DNA from: Azospira oryzae
Lineage (GTDB): Bacteria; Pseudomonadota; Gammaproteobacteria; Burkholderiales; Rhodocyclaceae
Direction: 5' to 3'
Length of the DNA stretch: 64,000 bases
Assembly: GCF_004217225.1 (NCBI RefSeq)
Contig: NZ_SHKM01000002.1
Span: 377,307 to 441,306, forward strand
Below the pieces are notes generated by a model. That model was not told the origin of the DNA. It saw only the letters and a list, made by a program, of their open reading frames with translations, and searched no databases. Shown here piece after piece: positions 48,532 through 58,628 of the stretch. The stretch's first letter is position 1. The number at the start of each line of letters is the position of its first letter. A program made the translations under genes and the position numbers.

Positions 48532-48859
48532 GCCGGTCAGGCTCCAGCGGGAGAAAAGCGCTTGATTATAGCGCAGCCGGGCTGGCCCTTCCGGCCGGGA
48601 CCGGCCGTAACCTGCCGATCTTAGGGACTTGCCGCAGTAAGTGAACTCACTGACACGATGCACCTGGGCGGTGCGTTATACTCGCCCGTGTCAGTTTTCG
48701 GTCAGGTTTCTGACCCTGGCGTGACACCCCGGCGGATTCGCCCCCCATCGCCGCATCCTGACGGCATTCCCTGAGAAGTCCTGGATCGGTTACGCTCCTC
48801 ATGGAGCGCGCCCGGGGCATGGTTGTGCCCTGTGGCATGGCCTTTGCTGAGACAACCCC

Positions 48860-50107
48860 ATGAAAACCAAGATCGCTCTCCTCTCCCTGCTGGGACTGCT
48901 GCTGTGCGGCAGCGCCCTGGCCGATGTCTATTCCCTCGACCAGTTGCTGGAACTGGCCCGCTCCGGCAACCGGGGCCTGCAGGCCTCCCGCGACGCGGTG
49001 GAGGCGGCCCGCTCCGGCGTCACCACCGCCGGCGCCTTCCCCAACCCGGAGATCGAATACCAGAGCGGCGACGCCAAGGCCCGGGTAGCGGGCGCCAATC
49101 CCGGCAACGTCAAGACCATGACCTTCACCCAGCGCCTGGACCTGCCCTGGGTGCGTTCGGCCCGCATCGACGCCGCCAGCGCCAATCTGGAAGCCACCAG
49201 CGCCGCCGGCCGGGGCTACGAGCATGAAGTGCTGGCCAGCGTGAAGCTGGGCTACTACGAGGTGCTGCGGCGCCAGGCCGAACTGAAGGCGGCCCAGGAA
49301 GACCAGGCCCTCATGGAAGCCATCCGCACCCGGGTCAGCGTGCGGGTCGGCGTCGGCGAGGCGCCCCGCTACGAGCTGATCAAGGCCGATGCGGAACTGC
49401 TCAATGCCCAGAAAGTGACCCAGAGCACCCTGCTGCGCCTGACCCAGGCCAAGGCCGCCCTGCGCCGCAACGTGGGCACCGGCCTGCCGGCGGACTTCGA
49501 AGTACCGGCCACCACCCAGCTGCCCCTCAACGTGGGCAGCCTGCCCGAACTGCGCCAGACCCTGCTGCAGCGCAGCCCGGACCTGGCCCAGGCCCGGGCC
49601 CAGCTGACCCAGGCCGAACACCAGCTGGACCTGCAGCGCCGCATGCGCACCCCGGAAGTGGCGCTCAAGGCAAGCAGCGACGAAGAGCCGGACCTGAAGA
49701 CCTCCCGCGTCGGCATCGCCGTCACCATTCCCCTGTGGGACCGCCGCTCCGGCCCCGTGGGCGAGGCCAGCGCCAATCTTTCCCGGGCCCGCAACCTGCT
49801 CGAGCAGATGGAATTCGGTCTCGGCCAGGCCCTGGAAAACGCCTACCAGCAGCACCAGATCGCCGCCGCCCAGGTCAATGCCCTGGAGCAGGGCATCGTG
49901 CGCCAGGCCGAAGCCGCCCTCAAGGTGGCCGAATCGGCCTACCGCTTCGGCGAGCGCGGCATTCTCGACTACCTGGACGCCCAGCGGGTGTACCGGGCCG
50001 CCCGCAACGAACTGATCGCCGCCCGCTATGAACTGCGGGCCGCCGCCGTGGACATCGAACGTCTCACCGGCGCCCTGACCGCTCCCGCCCAAGAGGAAAA
50101 GCACTGA
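48860..50107 (+). CDS. czcC: CzcC-type TolC-family outer-membrane efflux protein
   Basis: A 415-aa TolC-fold protein with a signal peptide (LLSLLGLLLCGSALA) and two repeats of long coiled helices (SLDQLLELARSGNRGLQASR and, in the second half, SLPELRQTLLQRSPDLAQAR). It forms the outer-membrane duct of a heavy-metal RND pump. Its TGA overlaps the czcB ATG (TGATG). The 196 bases upstream have no recognisable regulator gene or binding site. Confidence 0.9.
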   Translation: MKTKIALLSLLGLLLCGSALADVYSLDQLLELARSGNRGLQASRDAVEAARSGVTTAGAFPNPEIEYQSGDAKARVAGANPGNVKTMTFTQRLDLPWVRSARIDAASANLEATSAAGRGYEHEVLASVKLGYYEVLRRQAELKAAQEDQALMEAIRTRVSVRVGVGEAPRYELIKADAELLNAQKVTQSTLLRLTQAKAALRRNVGTGLPADFEVPATTQLPLNVGSLPELRQTLLQRSPDLAQARAQLTQAEHQLDLQRRMRTPEVALKASSDEEPDLKTSRVGIAVTIPLWDRRSGPVGEASANLSRARNLLEQMEFGLGQALENAYQQHQIAAAQVNALEQGIVRQAEAALKVAESAYRFGERGILDYLDAQRVYRAARNELIAARYELRAAAVDIERLTGALTAPAQEEKH

Positions 50108-51294
50108 TGTCCGCCCCCGCCCCCCAGTCCCCGCGTAGCGCGCGCCGCCTCGCCCCCGCCTTCACCGCCCTGCTCCTGGCCGCCGGCGTCAGCCTGCTGA
50201 CGGCCTGCGGCAAGGAGCCGGCCCCGGTCGCCGCCGCCCCCACCGACCCCAATCTGGTGACCGCGCCGGAAGCCCTGCAGGCCCAGCTGAAGCTGGCGCC
50301 GGTGGGCAGCGTGCCGGTCAGCGAGACTCTGCGCGTGGCCGGCCGCCTGGACTTCGACGAGCAGCGTATCGCCCGCATCGGCGCCACCGTCACCGGCCGC
50401 GTCACCCAGATCAGCGGCCAGCTCGGCCATGAGGTGAAGGCCGGCGAACCCCTGGCCATCATCAACTCCACCGTCCTCGGCGAAGCCCAGCTGACCTTCC
50501 TCAAGGCCAACGCCCGGGCCAGCCTGGAACGGAACAACGTGGAGCGGGCCCAGCACCTCTTCGCCGCCGACGTCATCGGCAAGGCCGAACTGCAGCGCCG
50601 GGAAAGCGAAGCCGCCGTGACCCAGGCCGAACGCCAGGCGGCGGAAGACCAGCTGCGGGTGCTGGGCATGGCGCCCCGGGACATCGCCTCCCTCGCCAGC
50701 CGCGGCACCATCAACTCCCTCACCCCGGTGGTGGCCAGCATTCCCGGCACCCTGGTGGAACGCAAGGTGACCCAGGGCCAGGTGGTGGAACCGGCCGACG
50801 CCCTGTTCACCGTGGCCGACCTTTCCCGCCTGTGGGCCGTGGCCGACGTGCCGGAGCAGCAGGCCGCCCTGGTGCGCACCGGCCAGTCGGTGGAACTGGA
50901 CATTCCCTCCCTGGCCGGCGAAAAGCTCACCGGCCGGCTGATCTACATCAGCGACACCCTCAACCCGGAAACCCGCACCGTTCTGGTGCGCACCGAAGTG
51001 GAAAACCCGGACCGCCGCCTCAAGCCGGCCATGCTGGCCACCATGCTCATCGCCGGCAAGGCCATGCCCAAGCTGGCCGTGCCCGCCGCCGCCGTGGTGC
51101 GGGAGGACAACAACGAGCACGTCTTCGTCCAGGTCGCTCCCGGCCAGTACCGCCTGACCCCGGTCATCCTCGGCGCCGAAGCCGGCGGCGTGCGGCCGGT
51201 GCAGTCCGGCCTCAAGGAAGGCGAAGTGGTGGTGGTGGAAGGCGCCTTCCACCTCAACAACGAACGCAAGCGCAAGGAGCTGGAGGGCAGCTGA
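50107..51294 (+). CDS. czcB: CzcB-type RND efflux membrane-fusion protein
   Basis: A 395-aa periplasmic adaptor, probably a lipoprotein: a hydrophobic leader ends LLTACG. Lipoyl and barrel-sandwich halves flank a helical hairpin (GRVTQISGQLGHEVKAGEPLA and VVASIPGTLVERKVTQGQVV). A beta-barrel and membrane-proximal domain follow (PETRTVLVRTEVENPDRRLKP). It links the CzcA pump to the CzcC duct. The gap to czcA is 117 bases and contains a stem-loop. Confidence 0.92.
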   Translation: MSAPAPQSPRSARRLAPAFTALLLAAGVSLLTACGKEPAPVAAAPTDPNLVTAPEALQAQLKLAPVGSVPVSETLRVAGRLDFDEQRIARIGATVTGRVTQISGQLGHEVKAGEPLAIINSTVLGEAQLTFLKANARASLERNNVERAQHLFAADVIGKAELQRRESEAAVTQAERQAAEDQLRVLGMAPRDIASLASRGTINSLTPVVASIPGTLVERKVTQGQVVEPADALFTVADLSRLWAVADVPEQQAALVRTGQSVELDIPSLAGEKLTGRLIYISDTLNPETRTVLVRTEVENPDRRLKPAMLATMLIAGKAMPKLAVPAAAVVREDNNEHVFVQVAPGQYRLTPVILGAEAGGVRPVQSGLKEGEVVVVEGAFHLNNERKRKELEGS

Positions 51295-51343
51295 GCCCCG
51301 GCTCCGGTTTTCACAGGCAGCATCGCCACAACGCAGTAAAGAC

Positions 51344-51376
51344 GCCACTCTTCACATACATATGCTGGAGAGTGGC
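51344..51376 (+). other. Stem-loop between czcB and czcA
   Basis: GCCACTCT (51344-51351) pairs with AGAGTGGC (51369-51376) around a 17-base loop. There is no T tract, so it may set the stability or relative amounts of the two parts of the mRNA rather than terminate it. Confidence 0.45.
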
Positions 51377-51411
51377 TTGCTGATTGCCTTTCCGGGCATC
51401 GAAGGAATGTC

Positions 51412-54400
51412 ATGATCGAATCCCTGATTCGCGCCGCCCTCAAACAACGCCTGATCGTCGTCGTCATCGCCGTCGCCCTGCTGGTGTTCGGCCTCAACGC
51501 CGCGCGCAAGCTGTCGGTGGATGCCTTCCCCGACGTCACCAACATCCAGGTGCAGATCGCCACCGAGGCCCCCGGCCGCTCGCCGGAGGAGGTGGAGCGC
51601 TTCGCCACGGTGCCCCTGGAAATCGCCATGACCGGCCTGCCCGGCCTGACGGAGATGCGTTCCCTGAACAAGCCGGGCCTCTCCCTCATCACCCTGGTGT
51701 TCACCGACAGCACCAACGTCTACTTCGCCCGCCAGCTGGTCATGGAACGCCTGCTGGAAGTGGGTTCGCGCCTGCCCGAGGGCATCACCCCGGTGCTCGG
51801 CCCCGTCTCCACCGGCCTCGGCGAAATCTACCAGTACACCCTGGAGCGGCCCGACGACGGCGAGCGGGCCCTGACCCCGGAGGAGCTGACCCAGCGCCGC
51901 GTCGCCCAGGACTGGGTGGTACGACCCCTGCTGCGCTCCATTTCCGGCGTCGCCGAAATCAACTCCCAGGGCGGCTTCGTCAAGCAGTACCAGGTGCTGG
52001 TGAACCCGGACAAGCTGCGCCACTTCAAGCTCACCGTGGCCGACGTGTACCAGGCCGTGGGCCGCAACAACGCCAACTCCGGCGGCGGCGTGCTGCCCCA
52101 CTACGCCGAGCAGTACCTGATCCGCGGCGTGGGCCTGGTGCGGGACCTGGACGACATCCGCTCCATCGTGCTGAAGGAGCGGGACGGGGTGCCGGTGTAC
52201 ATCCGCGACGTGGCCACGGTGGACCTGGGCCATGCGGTGCGCGAGGGCGCCCTGGTGAAGAACGGCGTCACCGAATCCGTGGGCGGCGTGGTGATGATGC
52301 TGGCCGGCGGCAACGCCAAACAGATTGTCGGCCGCATCCAGGAGCGCGTGAAGGAGATCAACGACAAGGACATGCTGCCTGGCGGCCTCAAGATCGTGCC
52401 CTACTACGACCGCTCCGAGCTGGTGGACGCGGCCCTGTGGACCGTGACCAAGGTGCTGATCGAAGGCGTCTTCCTGGTGGTGGTGGTGCTACTGCTGTTC
52501 CTCGGCGACCTGCGCTCCTCCATCATCGTCGTCGCCACCCTGGTGCTGACGCCCCTGCTCACCTTCATGGCCATGAACCAGATCAACCTCTCGGCCAACC
52601 TGATGTCCCTGGGAGGCCTGGCCATCGCCATCGGCCTCATGGTGGACGGCTCGGTGGTGGTGGTGGAAAACGCCTTCGCCTACTTGGGGCGCAAGGCGGA
52701 AACGGGGGAATCGCGCATCCGCATCATCTTCAACGCGGTCAAGGAAGTGGCGACGCCGGTGATCTTCGGCGTCGGCATCATCATCCTGGTGTTCCTGCCC
52801 CTGATGACCCTGCAGGGCATGGAGGGCAAGATGTTCGCCCCCCTCGCCTACACCATCGCCATCGCCCTGGCCGTCTCCCTGGTGCTGTCCCTGACCCTGT
52901 CGCCGGTGCTCTGCTCCTACCTCTTGAAGGTGCCGCCTGGCCAGGGCGACCACGACACCCGGGCCATCGCCGCCATGAAGAAGCCCTACCTGAAGATGCT
53001 CAACTGGTCCCTGGCCAACGGCAAGAAGACGGTGACCCTGTGCGTCGGCGTCTTCGTCGCCACCCTGGCCATCCTGCCCTTCCTCGGCACCGCCTTCATC
53101 CCGGAGATGAAGGAAGGCTCCGTGGTGCCGGGCATCAACCGGGTGCCCAACATTTCCCTGGATGAATCCATCAAGATGGAAATGCAGGCCATGAAGCTGG
53201 TGATGGAAGTGCCGGGGGTCAAGTCCGCCGTCTCCGGCGTCGGCCGCGGCGAATCGCCGGCCGACCCGCAAGGCCCCAACGAATCCACCCCCATCGTCAG
53301 CCTCAAGCCGCGCAGCGAATGGCCCTCCGGCTGGAACCAGGACGACATCGCCGAGGCCATGCGCGACAAGCTGAAGGCCCTGCCCGGGGTGCAGATCGTC
53401 ATGGCCCAGCCTATCTCCGACCGGGTGGACGAAATGGTCACCGGGGTCCGTTCCGACATCGCCGTGAAGGTTTTCGGCGACGATCTGGACACCCTGAAGA
53501 AGAAGGCCGAGGAAATCGCCAAGGTGGCCCAGTCCATCCAGGGCGCCCAGGACATGCGGGTGGAGCGCATCTCCGGCCAGCAATACCTGATCATCGAGAT
53601 CGACCGCCAGGCCATCGCCCGTCTCGGCCTCAACGCCGCCGACGTGCACGACGTGATCGAGACCGCCATCGGCGGCAAGGTGGCCACCGACGTCTATGAA
53701 GGCGAACGCCGCTTCTCCGCCACCGTGCGCCTGCCCAAGGAATTCCGCAACGACGTGGAAGCCATCCGCCACATCCTGGTCAGCGCCCCCGGCGGCGCCC
53801 AGGTGCCCCTGGAAGCCCTGGCGGAGATCCGCCTGGCCGACGGTCCGGCCCAGATCAGCCGGGAGACGGCCAAGCGCCGCATCGTGGTCGGCGTGAACGT
53901 GAAGGACCGGGACCTGGGCAGCTTCGTCGCCGAACTGCAGCAGAAGGTGGCAGAGAAGATCAAGCTGCCGGAAGGCTACTACCTGGAGTGGGGCGGCCAG
54001 TTCCAGAACATGGAGCGGGCCCTGGGGCACCTCACCATCATCATCCCCATCACCATCGGCGCCATCTTCTTCCTGCTGTTCCTGCTCTTCAATTCGCTGC
54101 GCATGGCCAGCCTCATCATCCTGGTGCTGCCCTTCGCCTCCATCGGCGGCATCATCGGCCTGGCGGTGACCGGCGAGTACCTCTCGGTGCCGGCCTCGGT
54201 GGGCTTCATCGCCCTGTGGGGCATCGCCGTGCTCAACGGGGTGGTGCTGGTATCCTATATCCGCAGCCTGCGCCAGGAAGGCGCCAGCCTTGACGAAGCG
54301 GTGACCAAGGGCGCCATCCTGCGCTTCCGCCCGGTGATGATGACGGCGACGGTGGCCATGCTCGGCCTCATCCCCTTCCTCTTCGCCACCGGCCCCGGTT

Positions 54401-54522
54401 CCGAAGTGCAGCGCCCCCTGGCCATCGTGGTCATCGGCGGCCTCATCACCTGCACCCTGCTGACCCTGGTGGTGTTGCCCACCCTCTACCGCTGGTTCGA
54501 CGAAGAACCGGTGGAAGCCTAA
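51412..54522 (+). CDS. czcA: CusA/CzcA-family heavy-metal RND transporter
   Basis: A 1036-aa proton-driven exporter. It has twelve transmembrane helices in two halves, starting LIVVVIAVALLVFGL, and large periplasmic loops. VDAFPDVTNIQVQI is the heavy-metal RND (HME) start. TM4 contains GLMVDGSVVVVENAF, with the Asp and Glu expected for the proton path. It pumps divalent or monovalent metal ions; which metal is not clear. The conserved Met triad of CusA was not identified. A PII-like gene follows after 18 bases. Confidence 0.92.
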   Translation: MIESLIRAALKQRLIVVVIAVALLVFGLNAARKLSVDAFPDVTNIQVQIATEAPGRSPEEVERFATVPLEIAMTGLPGLTEMRSLNKPGLSLITLVFTDSTNVYFARQLVMERLLEVGSRLPEGITPVLGPVSTGLGEIYQYTLERPDDGERALTPEELTQRRVAQDWVVRPLLRSISGVAEINSQGGFVKQYQVLVNPDKLRHFKLTVADVYQAVGRNNANSGGGVLPHYAEQYLIRGVGLVRDLDDIRSIVLKERDGVPVYIRDVATVDLGHAVREGALVKNGVTESVGGVVMMLAGGNAKQIVGRIQERVKEINDKDMLPGGLKIVPYYDRSELVDAALWTVTKVLIEGVFLVVVVLLLFLGDLRSSIIVVATLVLTPLLTFMAMNQINLSANLMSLGGLAIAIGLMVDGSVVVVENAFAYLGRKAETGESRIRIIFNAVKEVATPVIFGVGIIILVFLPLMTLQGMEGKMFAPLAYTIAIALAVSLVLSLTLSPVLCSYLLKVPPGQGDHDTRAIAAMKKPYLKMLNWSLANGKKTVTLCVGVFVATLAILPFLGTAFIPEMKEGSVVPGINRVPNISLDESIKMEMQAMKLVMEVPGVKSAVSGVGRGESPADPQGPNESTPIVSLKPRSEWPSGWNQDDIAEAMRDKLKALPGVQIVMAQPISDRVDEMVTGVRSDIAVKVFGDDLDTLKKKAEEIAKVAQSIQGAQDMRVERISGQQYLIIEIDRQAIARLGLNAADVHDVIETAIGGKVATDVYEGERRFSATVRLPKEFRNDVEAIRHILVSAPGGAQVPLEALAEIRLADGPAQISRETAKRRIVVGVNVKDRDLGSFVAELQQKVAEKIKLPEGYYLEWGGQFQNMERALGHLTIIIPITIGAIFFLLFLLFNSLRMASLIILVLPFASIGGIIGLAVTGEYLSVPASVGFIALWGIAVLNGVVLVSYIRSLRQEGASLDEAVTKGAILRFRPVMMTATVAMLGLIPFLFATGPGSEVQRPLAIVVIGGLITCTLLTLVVLPTLYRWFDEEPVEA

Positions 54523-54540
54523 CTGTAAGGAGACGCACCG

Positions 54541-54879
54541 ATGAAGGAAATCAAGGCCGTAGTGCGCCCCAACAAGCTGCCCGCCCTGCGCGAAGCCCTG
54601 CGGGACATCCCGGGCTTTCCCGGCATGACGGTGAGCAAGGCGGAGGGCTGCAGCGCGCCCTCCCGCCACGTGCCGCACAACATCAAGGAAGAGCTGACCG
54701 ACTACACCCCCAAGGTGCGCATCGAGATCATCGCCGACGACGACCTGGCCACGGTGATCGTGGACCGCATCATCGCCGTCTCCCAGACCGGCCAGATCGG
54801 CGACGGCCTGGTGTGGGTGACGCCGGTGGACCGGGCCGCCTTCATCTTCAAGACGATGCCGGGCAAGGATTCCATCTGA
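54541..54879 (+). CDS. PII-like protein of the metal-efflux (PII-NG) group
   Basis: A 112-aa PII-fold protein: MKEIKAVVRPNKLPALREAL..., with the beta strand VRIEIIADDDLATVIVDRII and the C-terminal IGDGLVWVTPV. The T-loop carries CSAPSRHVPHNIKEELTDYTP. The uridylylated Tyr of GlnB/GlnK (in RGAEYxxDF) is absent. PII homologues of this type are reported in operons with CusABC/CzcCBA pumps and not with ammonium transport genes. Here the gene is the last of the czc operon. It may bind a nucleotide or metal and tune the pump. Confidence 0.85.
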   Translation: MKEIKAVVRPNKLPALREALRDIPGFPGMTVSKAEGCSAPSRHVPHNIKEELTDYTPKVRIEIIADDDLATVIVDRIIAVSQTGQIGDGLVWVTPVDRAAFIFKTMPGKDSI

Positions 54880-54962
54880 ACCCGGCGCCGGGTTGATTTG
54901 ATCCAGCGCAAGGCAGATTTCACGATGCGGCAGGCATCATGGGGCGATGGAGGTAGTCGCCG

Positions 54963-57587
54963 ATGCCGTTTCCCCCCCATCCCCCCTGGCCAGCTTTTCC
55001 CGAGACAGAGCAGTGCGCCGCCGGCCCCCGGCCGGGCGCACCGTCCCGGGCTGCCTGGCTGGAGCGCCTGAGCCGGGCCGAGTTTCTGGCCCAGGCCGGG
55101 CTGGAGGAGATTTACCCCTACCTCACCGAAACCGCCGCCCGGCTGCTCGGCGTGGACCGGGTCGGCATCTGGCTGTTCGACGACAGCCAGCGCACCATCC
55201 GCTGCGCCGATCTCTTTGAACGGGCCGGCGGCTGCCACAGTAGCGGCCAGCGCCTGCAGGAGGCCGACTGCCCGGCCTACTTCGCCGCCCTGGAAAGCGG
55301 CGAGCCCATCGTCGCCGACGACGCCCTGCACCACCCGGCCACCCGGGACCTCAACGACGCCTACCTGACGCCCCATGGCATCGGCGCCCTGCTCGACTAC
55401 CCGGTGCGCCAGCAGGGGCGCCTGGCCGGCGTTCTCTGCCACGAGCAGGCGGGGCCGGCCAGGCCCTGGAACGAGGAACAGCGCCTGCTGGGCGTGGCCC
55501 TGGCCAACCTGGTGAGCCTGGCCCTGGAGCACGCGGCCCTGCGCCAGAGCCAGGCCCAGTTGCACTCCCTGGAGGAGCGCTACCTGCGCCTGCTGGAGTT
55601 CTGTCCCACGGGCATCATCCATTACGACACCGAGCTGCACATCACCTACAGCAACCAGCAGTTCGCCAACATCATCGGCGTACCCCTGGAGCGGCTGCAT
55701 GACCTGGACATGGCCAAGCTGCAGGACCAGCGCCCCCTGCCGGCCCTGGCGGCAGTGCTGGAGGGCCGCACCGGGCGCTTCGAGGGCGAATACCGCGCCA
55801 GCCTCAGCGGGCGCCAGCTGTGGGTTTCCCTGGTGGCGGCGCCGGTGCTGGACCAGGGCGGCCAGCTGCTGGGGGGCATCGCCATCGTCGAGGATGCCAC
55901 CGAGCGCAAGCGCGCCGAACTGCAACTGCGCCAGCTCTCCCGGGCGGTGGAGCAGAGCCCGGCCACCATCGTCATCACCGACACCAACGGCGTCATCGAG
56001 TACGTCAATCCCAAGTTCACCCGCACCACCGGCTACAGCGCCGAGGAGGCGGTGGGCCTCAAGCCCAGCGTGCTCAAGTCCGGCGAGACGCCCCTGGAGG
56101 TGTACCAGGAGCTGTGGTCCACCATCGCCAGCGGCGGCCAGTGGGAAGGGGTGTTCCACAACCGGCGGCGCAACGGCGAGCTGTACTGGGAACACGCCAC
56201 CATCTCCCCCATCACCGACGACAACCAGCGCATCACCCATTTCGTTGCGGTGAAGGAGGACATCACGGAAAAGCGCCGGCAGGAGGACCGCATCCACCAG
56301 CTGGCCTATTTCGACGAACTCACCGGCCTGCCCAACCGCACCCTGCTGCACGACCGGGTCAGCCAGTGCCTGGCCGCCGCCGAGCGGGAACAGGAGACCC
56401 TGGCCCTGCTCTTCATCGACCTGGACAATTTCAAGACGGTGAACGATTCCCTCGGCCACTTCACCGGCGACCGCCTGCTGCAGTCCGTGGCCCAGCGCCT
56501 CAAGGGCTGCGTGCGGGATTCGGACACGGTGTCGCGCCTGGGCGGCGACGAATTCGTGGTGGTGCTGGCCGACGCCCAGCTGGACGGGGCCTCCCAGGTG
56601 GCGCGCAAGATCATCGACCGGGTGGGCCAGCCCTTCGTCATCGACGGCCACCAGCTCACCGTCACCCCCTCCATCGGCATCAGCCTCTTTCCCCACGACG
56701 CCCGGGACTTCCAGAGCCTGCTGAAGAACGCCGACACGGCCATGTACCAGGCCAAGGAATCGGGGCGCAACGCCTACCAGTTCTTCACCGCCGAAATGAA
56801 CGTGCTGGCCTTCGAGCGCCTGGTGCTGGAGAACGCGCTGCGCCAGGCGGTGGAGCGGCAGGAATTCGTGCTGCACTACCAGCCCCAGGTGGACATGGGC
56901 AGCGGCCGGGTCATCGGCGCCGAGGCCCTGGTGCGCTGGCTGCACCCGGAGCTGGGCATGGTGCCACCGGCCCGTTTCATTCCCGTGGCCGAGGATTCTG
57001 GCCTCATCGGCGCCATCGGCGACTGGGTGCTGTACGAGGCCTGCCGTCAGAACCGGGCCTGGCAGGAGGCCGGCCTGCCGGCCATCCCCGTGGCGGTGAA
57101 CCTCTCGGCGGTACAGCTGCGCCAGAGCGAGCTGCACGAGAGCGTGGCCGAGCTGCTGCGCCGCACCGGCCTGGAATCGCGCTACCTGGAGCTGGAACTG
57201 ACGGAACGCACGGTGATGGAGGATGCGGAAGCCACGGTGCGCTGCCTGCGCCGCCTGGACGAAATGGGGGTGATGCTGTCCATCGACGACTTCGGCACGG
57301 GCTATTCCAGCCTCTCCTACCTGAAGCGTTTTCCCATCGACAAGCTGAAGATCGACCAGAGTTTCGTCCGCGACATCGTTGCCGATGCGGACGACCAGGC
57401 CATCGCCGTGGCCATCATCAGCATGGGCCACAGCCTGCGCCTGCGGGTCATCGCCGAGGGAGTGGAAACCGCGGAGCAGCTGGAGATCCTGCACCGCCAC
57501 GGCTGCGACGAGGCCCAGGGCTTTCACTTCGGCCGCCCCATGCCGGCGGACGAGTTCGCCGCCTACCTGGCCAGGCGCAACGCCTGA
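54963..57587 (+). CDS. GAF-PAS-PAS-GGDEF-EAL cyclic di-GMP enzyme
   Basis: An 874-aa cytoplasmic protein with a start backed by GGAGGT. A GAF domain (about 35-195) is followed by two PAS domains (about 200-320, 325-440). A GGDEF domain (about 445-610) has LGGDEFVVVLADAQ, an intact active site. An EAL domain (about 620-870) has GAEALVRWLHPE, ELTERTVMED and DDFGTGYSSLSYLKRFPIDKLKIDQSFV, with the usual catalytic Glu, Asp and Lys. Both halves look catalytically competent, so its net direction is unknown. Its TGA abuts the stop of the convergent rlpA gene. Confidence 0.92.
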   Translation: MPFPPHPPWPAFPETEQCAAGPRPGAPSRAAWLERLSRAEFLAQAGLEEIYPYLTETAARLLGVDRVGIWLFDDSQRTIRCADLFERAGGCHSSGQRLQEADCPAYFAALESGEPIVADDALHHPATRDLNDAYLTPHGIGALLDYPVRQQGRLAGVLCHEQAGPARPWNEEQRLLGVALANLVSLALEHAALRQSQAQLHSLEERYLRLLEFCPTGIIHYDTELHITYSNQQFANIIGVPLERLHDLDMAKLQDQRPLPALAAVLEGRTGRFEGEYRASLSGRQLWVSLVAAPVLDQGGQLLGGIAIVEDATERKRAELQLRQLSRAVEQSPATIVITDTNGVIEYVNPKFTRTTGYSAEEAVGLKPSVLKSGETPLEVYQELWSTIASGGQWEGVFHNRRRNGELYWEHATISPITDDNQRITHFVAVKEDITEKRRQEDRIHQLAYFDELTGLPNRTLLHDRVSQCLAAAEREQETLALLFIDLDNFKTVNDSLGHFTGDRLLQSVAQRLKGCVRDSDTVSRLGGDEFVVVLADAQLDGASQVARKIIDRVGQPFVIDGHQLTVTPSIGISLFPHDARDFQSLLKNADTAMYQAKESGRNAYQFFTAEMNVLAFERLVLENALRQAVERQEFVLHYQPQVDMGSGRVIGAEALVRWLHPELGMVPPARFIPVAEDSGLIGAIGDWVLYEACRQNRAWQEAGLPAIPVAVNLSAVQLRQSELHESVAELLRRTGLESRYLELELTERTVMEDAEATVRCLRRLDEMGVMLSIDDFGTGYSSLSYLKRFPIDKLKIDQSFVRDIVADADDQAIAVAIISMGHSLRLRVIAEGVETAEQLEILHRHGCDEAQGFHFGRPMPADEFAAYLARRNA

Positions 57588-58628
57588 TCAGCGAGTGACG
57601 AAAGTGGGCTTGAAGCCCAGGGCCAGGCGGATGCGCTCGGCCACCTTGTCCGCCTCCATGCGGTCCCGGTAGGGGCCGACGTGGATGCGGTGCATGCCGC
57701 CCTTGCTCTGGATCTGGATGGCGTCGGTGAGCCAGTCCAGTTCCCGGGCCAGCTTGGCCTTCAGGCTTTCCGCATTGTCCTGGCTGGAGAAGGCGCCAAG
57801 CTGCAGGAAGACATTGCCGACGCCGGCGGCGGCAGCCGGGGCGGGTGCCGCCGCCAGCGCGGCGGCCGGCTCGTCCTGGGCCTGGGCCGCCATGGCCATT
57901 TCGGCGATGGGGTCCCGCTCCTCCCGCGCCGGCGCCGGGCGGGCTTCCTGGCGTGCCGTCTGGCGCTTGATGGCGGCCACTTCCAGGGCCGGCGCAGCGG
58001 CATAGGTGGCGCCGGGTTCGAGGACGATGGATTCCACTTCCACCGCGGTGCTGCCGTTGGCCACGTAGCCGAGGCGGTAGGCGGCGGTGAAGGAGAGGTC
58101 GATCACCCGGTCGGCATGGAAGGGCCCACGGTCGGTGATGCGCACGATGACCGACTTGCCGGTGGCCACGTTGGTGACCCGGGCGTAGGAGGGAATGGCC
58201 AGGGTCGGGTGGGCCGCGGTCATGGCGAACATGTCGTAGGGCTCGCCGATGGAGGTCTTCTGGCCGTGGAATTTCTTGCCATACCAGCTGCCGATGCCGC
58301 GCACCTTGTAGGGCTGGAGCCGGGTCATGGGCACGTATTCCTTGCCCAGCACCACGTATGGCCTGTTGGCGAAGCGGTGCAGGGGCTCCCAGCGGGGTTC
58401 GGCATCGGGAATGTCGTCGATGTTCTCGGGAATTTCCTCGGGCAGGCCGTCGTCCTTGTAGAAGCCGCCGCCCCGGCGGGCCAGGGGATTGGGCTTCATG
58501 CCGCTCTTGGCCGGCAGCCGGGCACCGGCCTCCGGCGCCCGCTCAATGCGCGGCGCCGGGCCGCCACAGGCCGCCAGCAGGGCCAGCAGGAAGGCGCCGC
58601 ACAGGCCCGGCAGGAGAGAACGCTTCAT
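57588..58628 (-). CDS. rlpA: Septal ring lytic transglycosylase RlpA
   Basis: A 346-aa outer-membrane lipoprotein with a signal ending LLALLAACG and a cysteine for lipidation. The double-psi barrel RlpA domain (about 105-215) has GIGSWYGKKFHGQKTSIGE, the catalytic Asp in VRITDRGPFHADRVIDLS, and the conserved His. A Pro/Ala/Glu-rich linker leads to a C-terminal SPOR domain (about 265-346; FLQLGAFSSQDNAESLKAKL) that binds denuded septal glycans. It starts at ATG 58628, 4 bases into the rodA stop, as the last gene of the mre/mrd operon. Confidence 0.93.
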   Translation of the reverse strand: MKRSLLPGLCGAFLLALLAACGGPAPRIERAPEAGARLPAKSGMKPNPLARRGGGFYKDDGLPEEIPENIDDIPDAEPRWEPLHRFANRPYVVLGKEYVPMTRLQPYKVRGIGSWYGKKFHGQKTSIGEPYDMFAMTAAHPTLAIPSYARVTNVATGKSVIVRITDRGPFHADRVIDLSFTAAYRLGYVANGSTAVEVESIVLEPGATYAAAPALEVAAIKRQTARQEARPAPAREERDPIAEMAMAAQAQDEPAAALAAAPAPAAAAGVGNVFLQLGAFSSQDNAESLKAKLARELDWLTDAIQIQSKGGMHRIHVGPYRDRMEADKVAERIRLALGFKPTFVTR

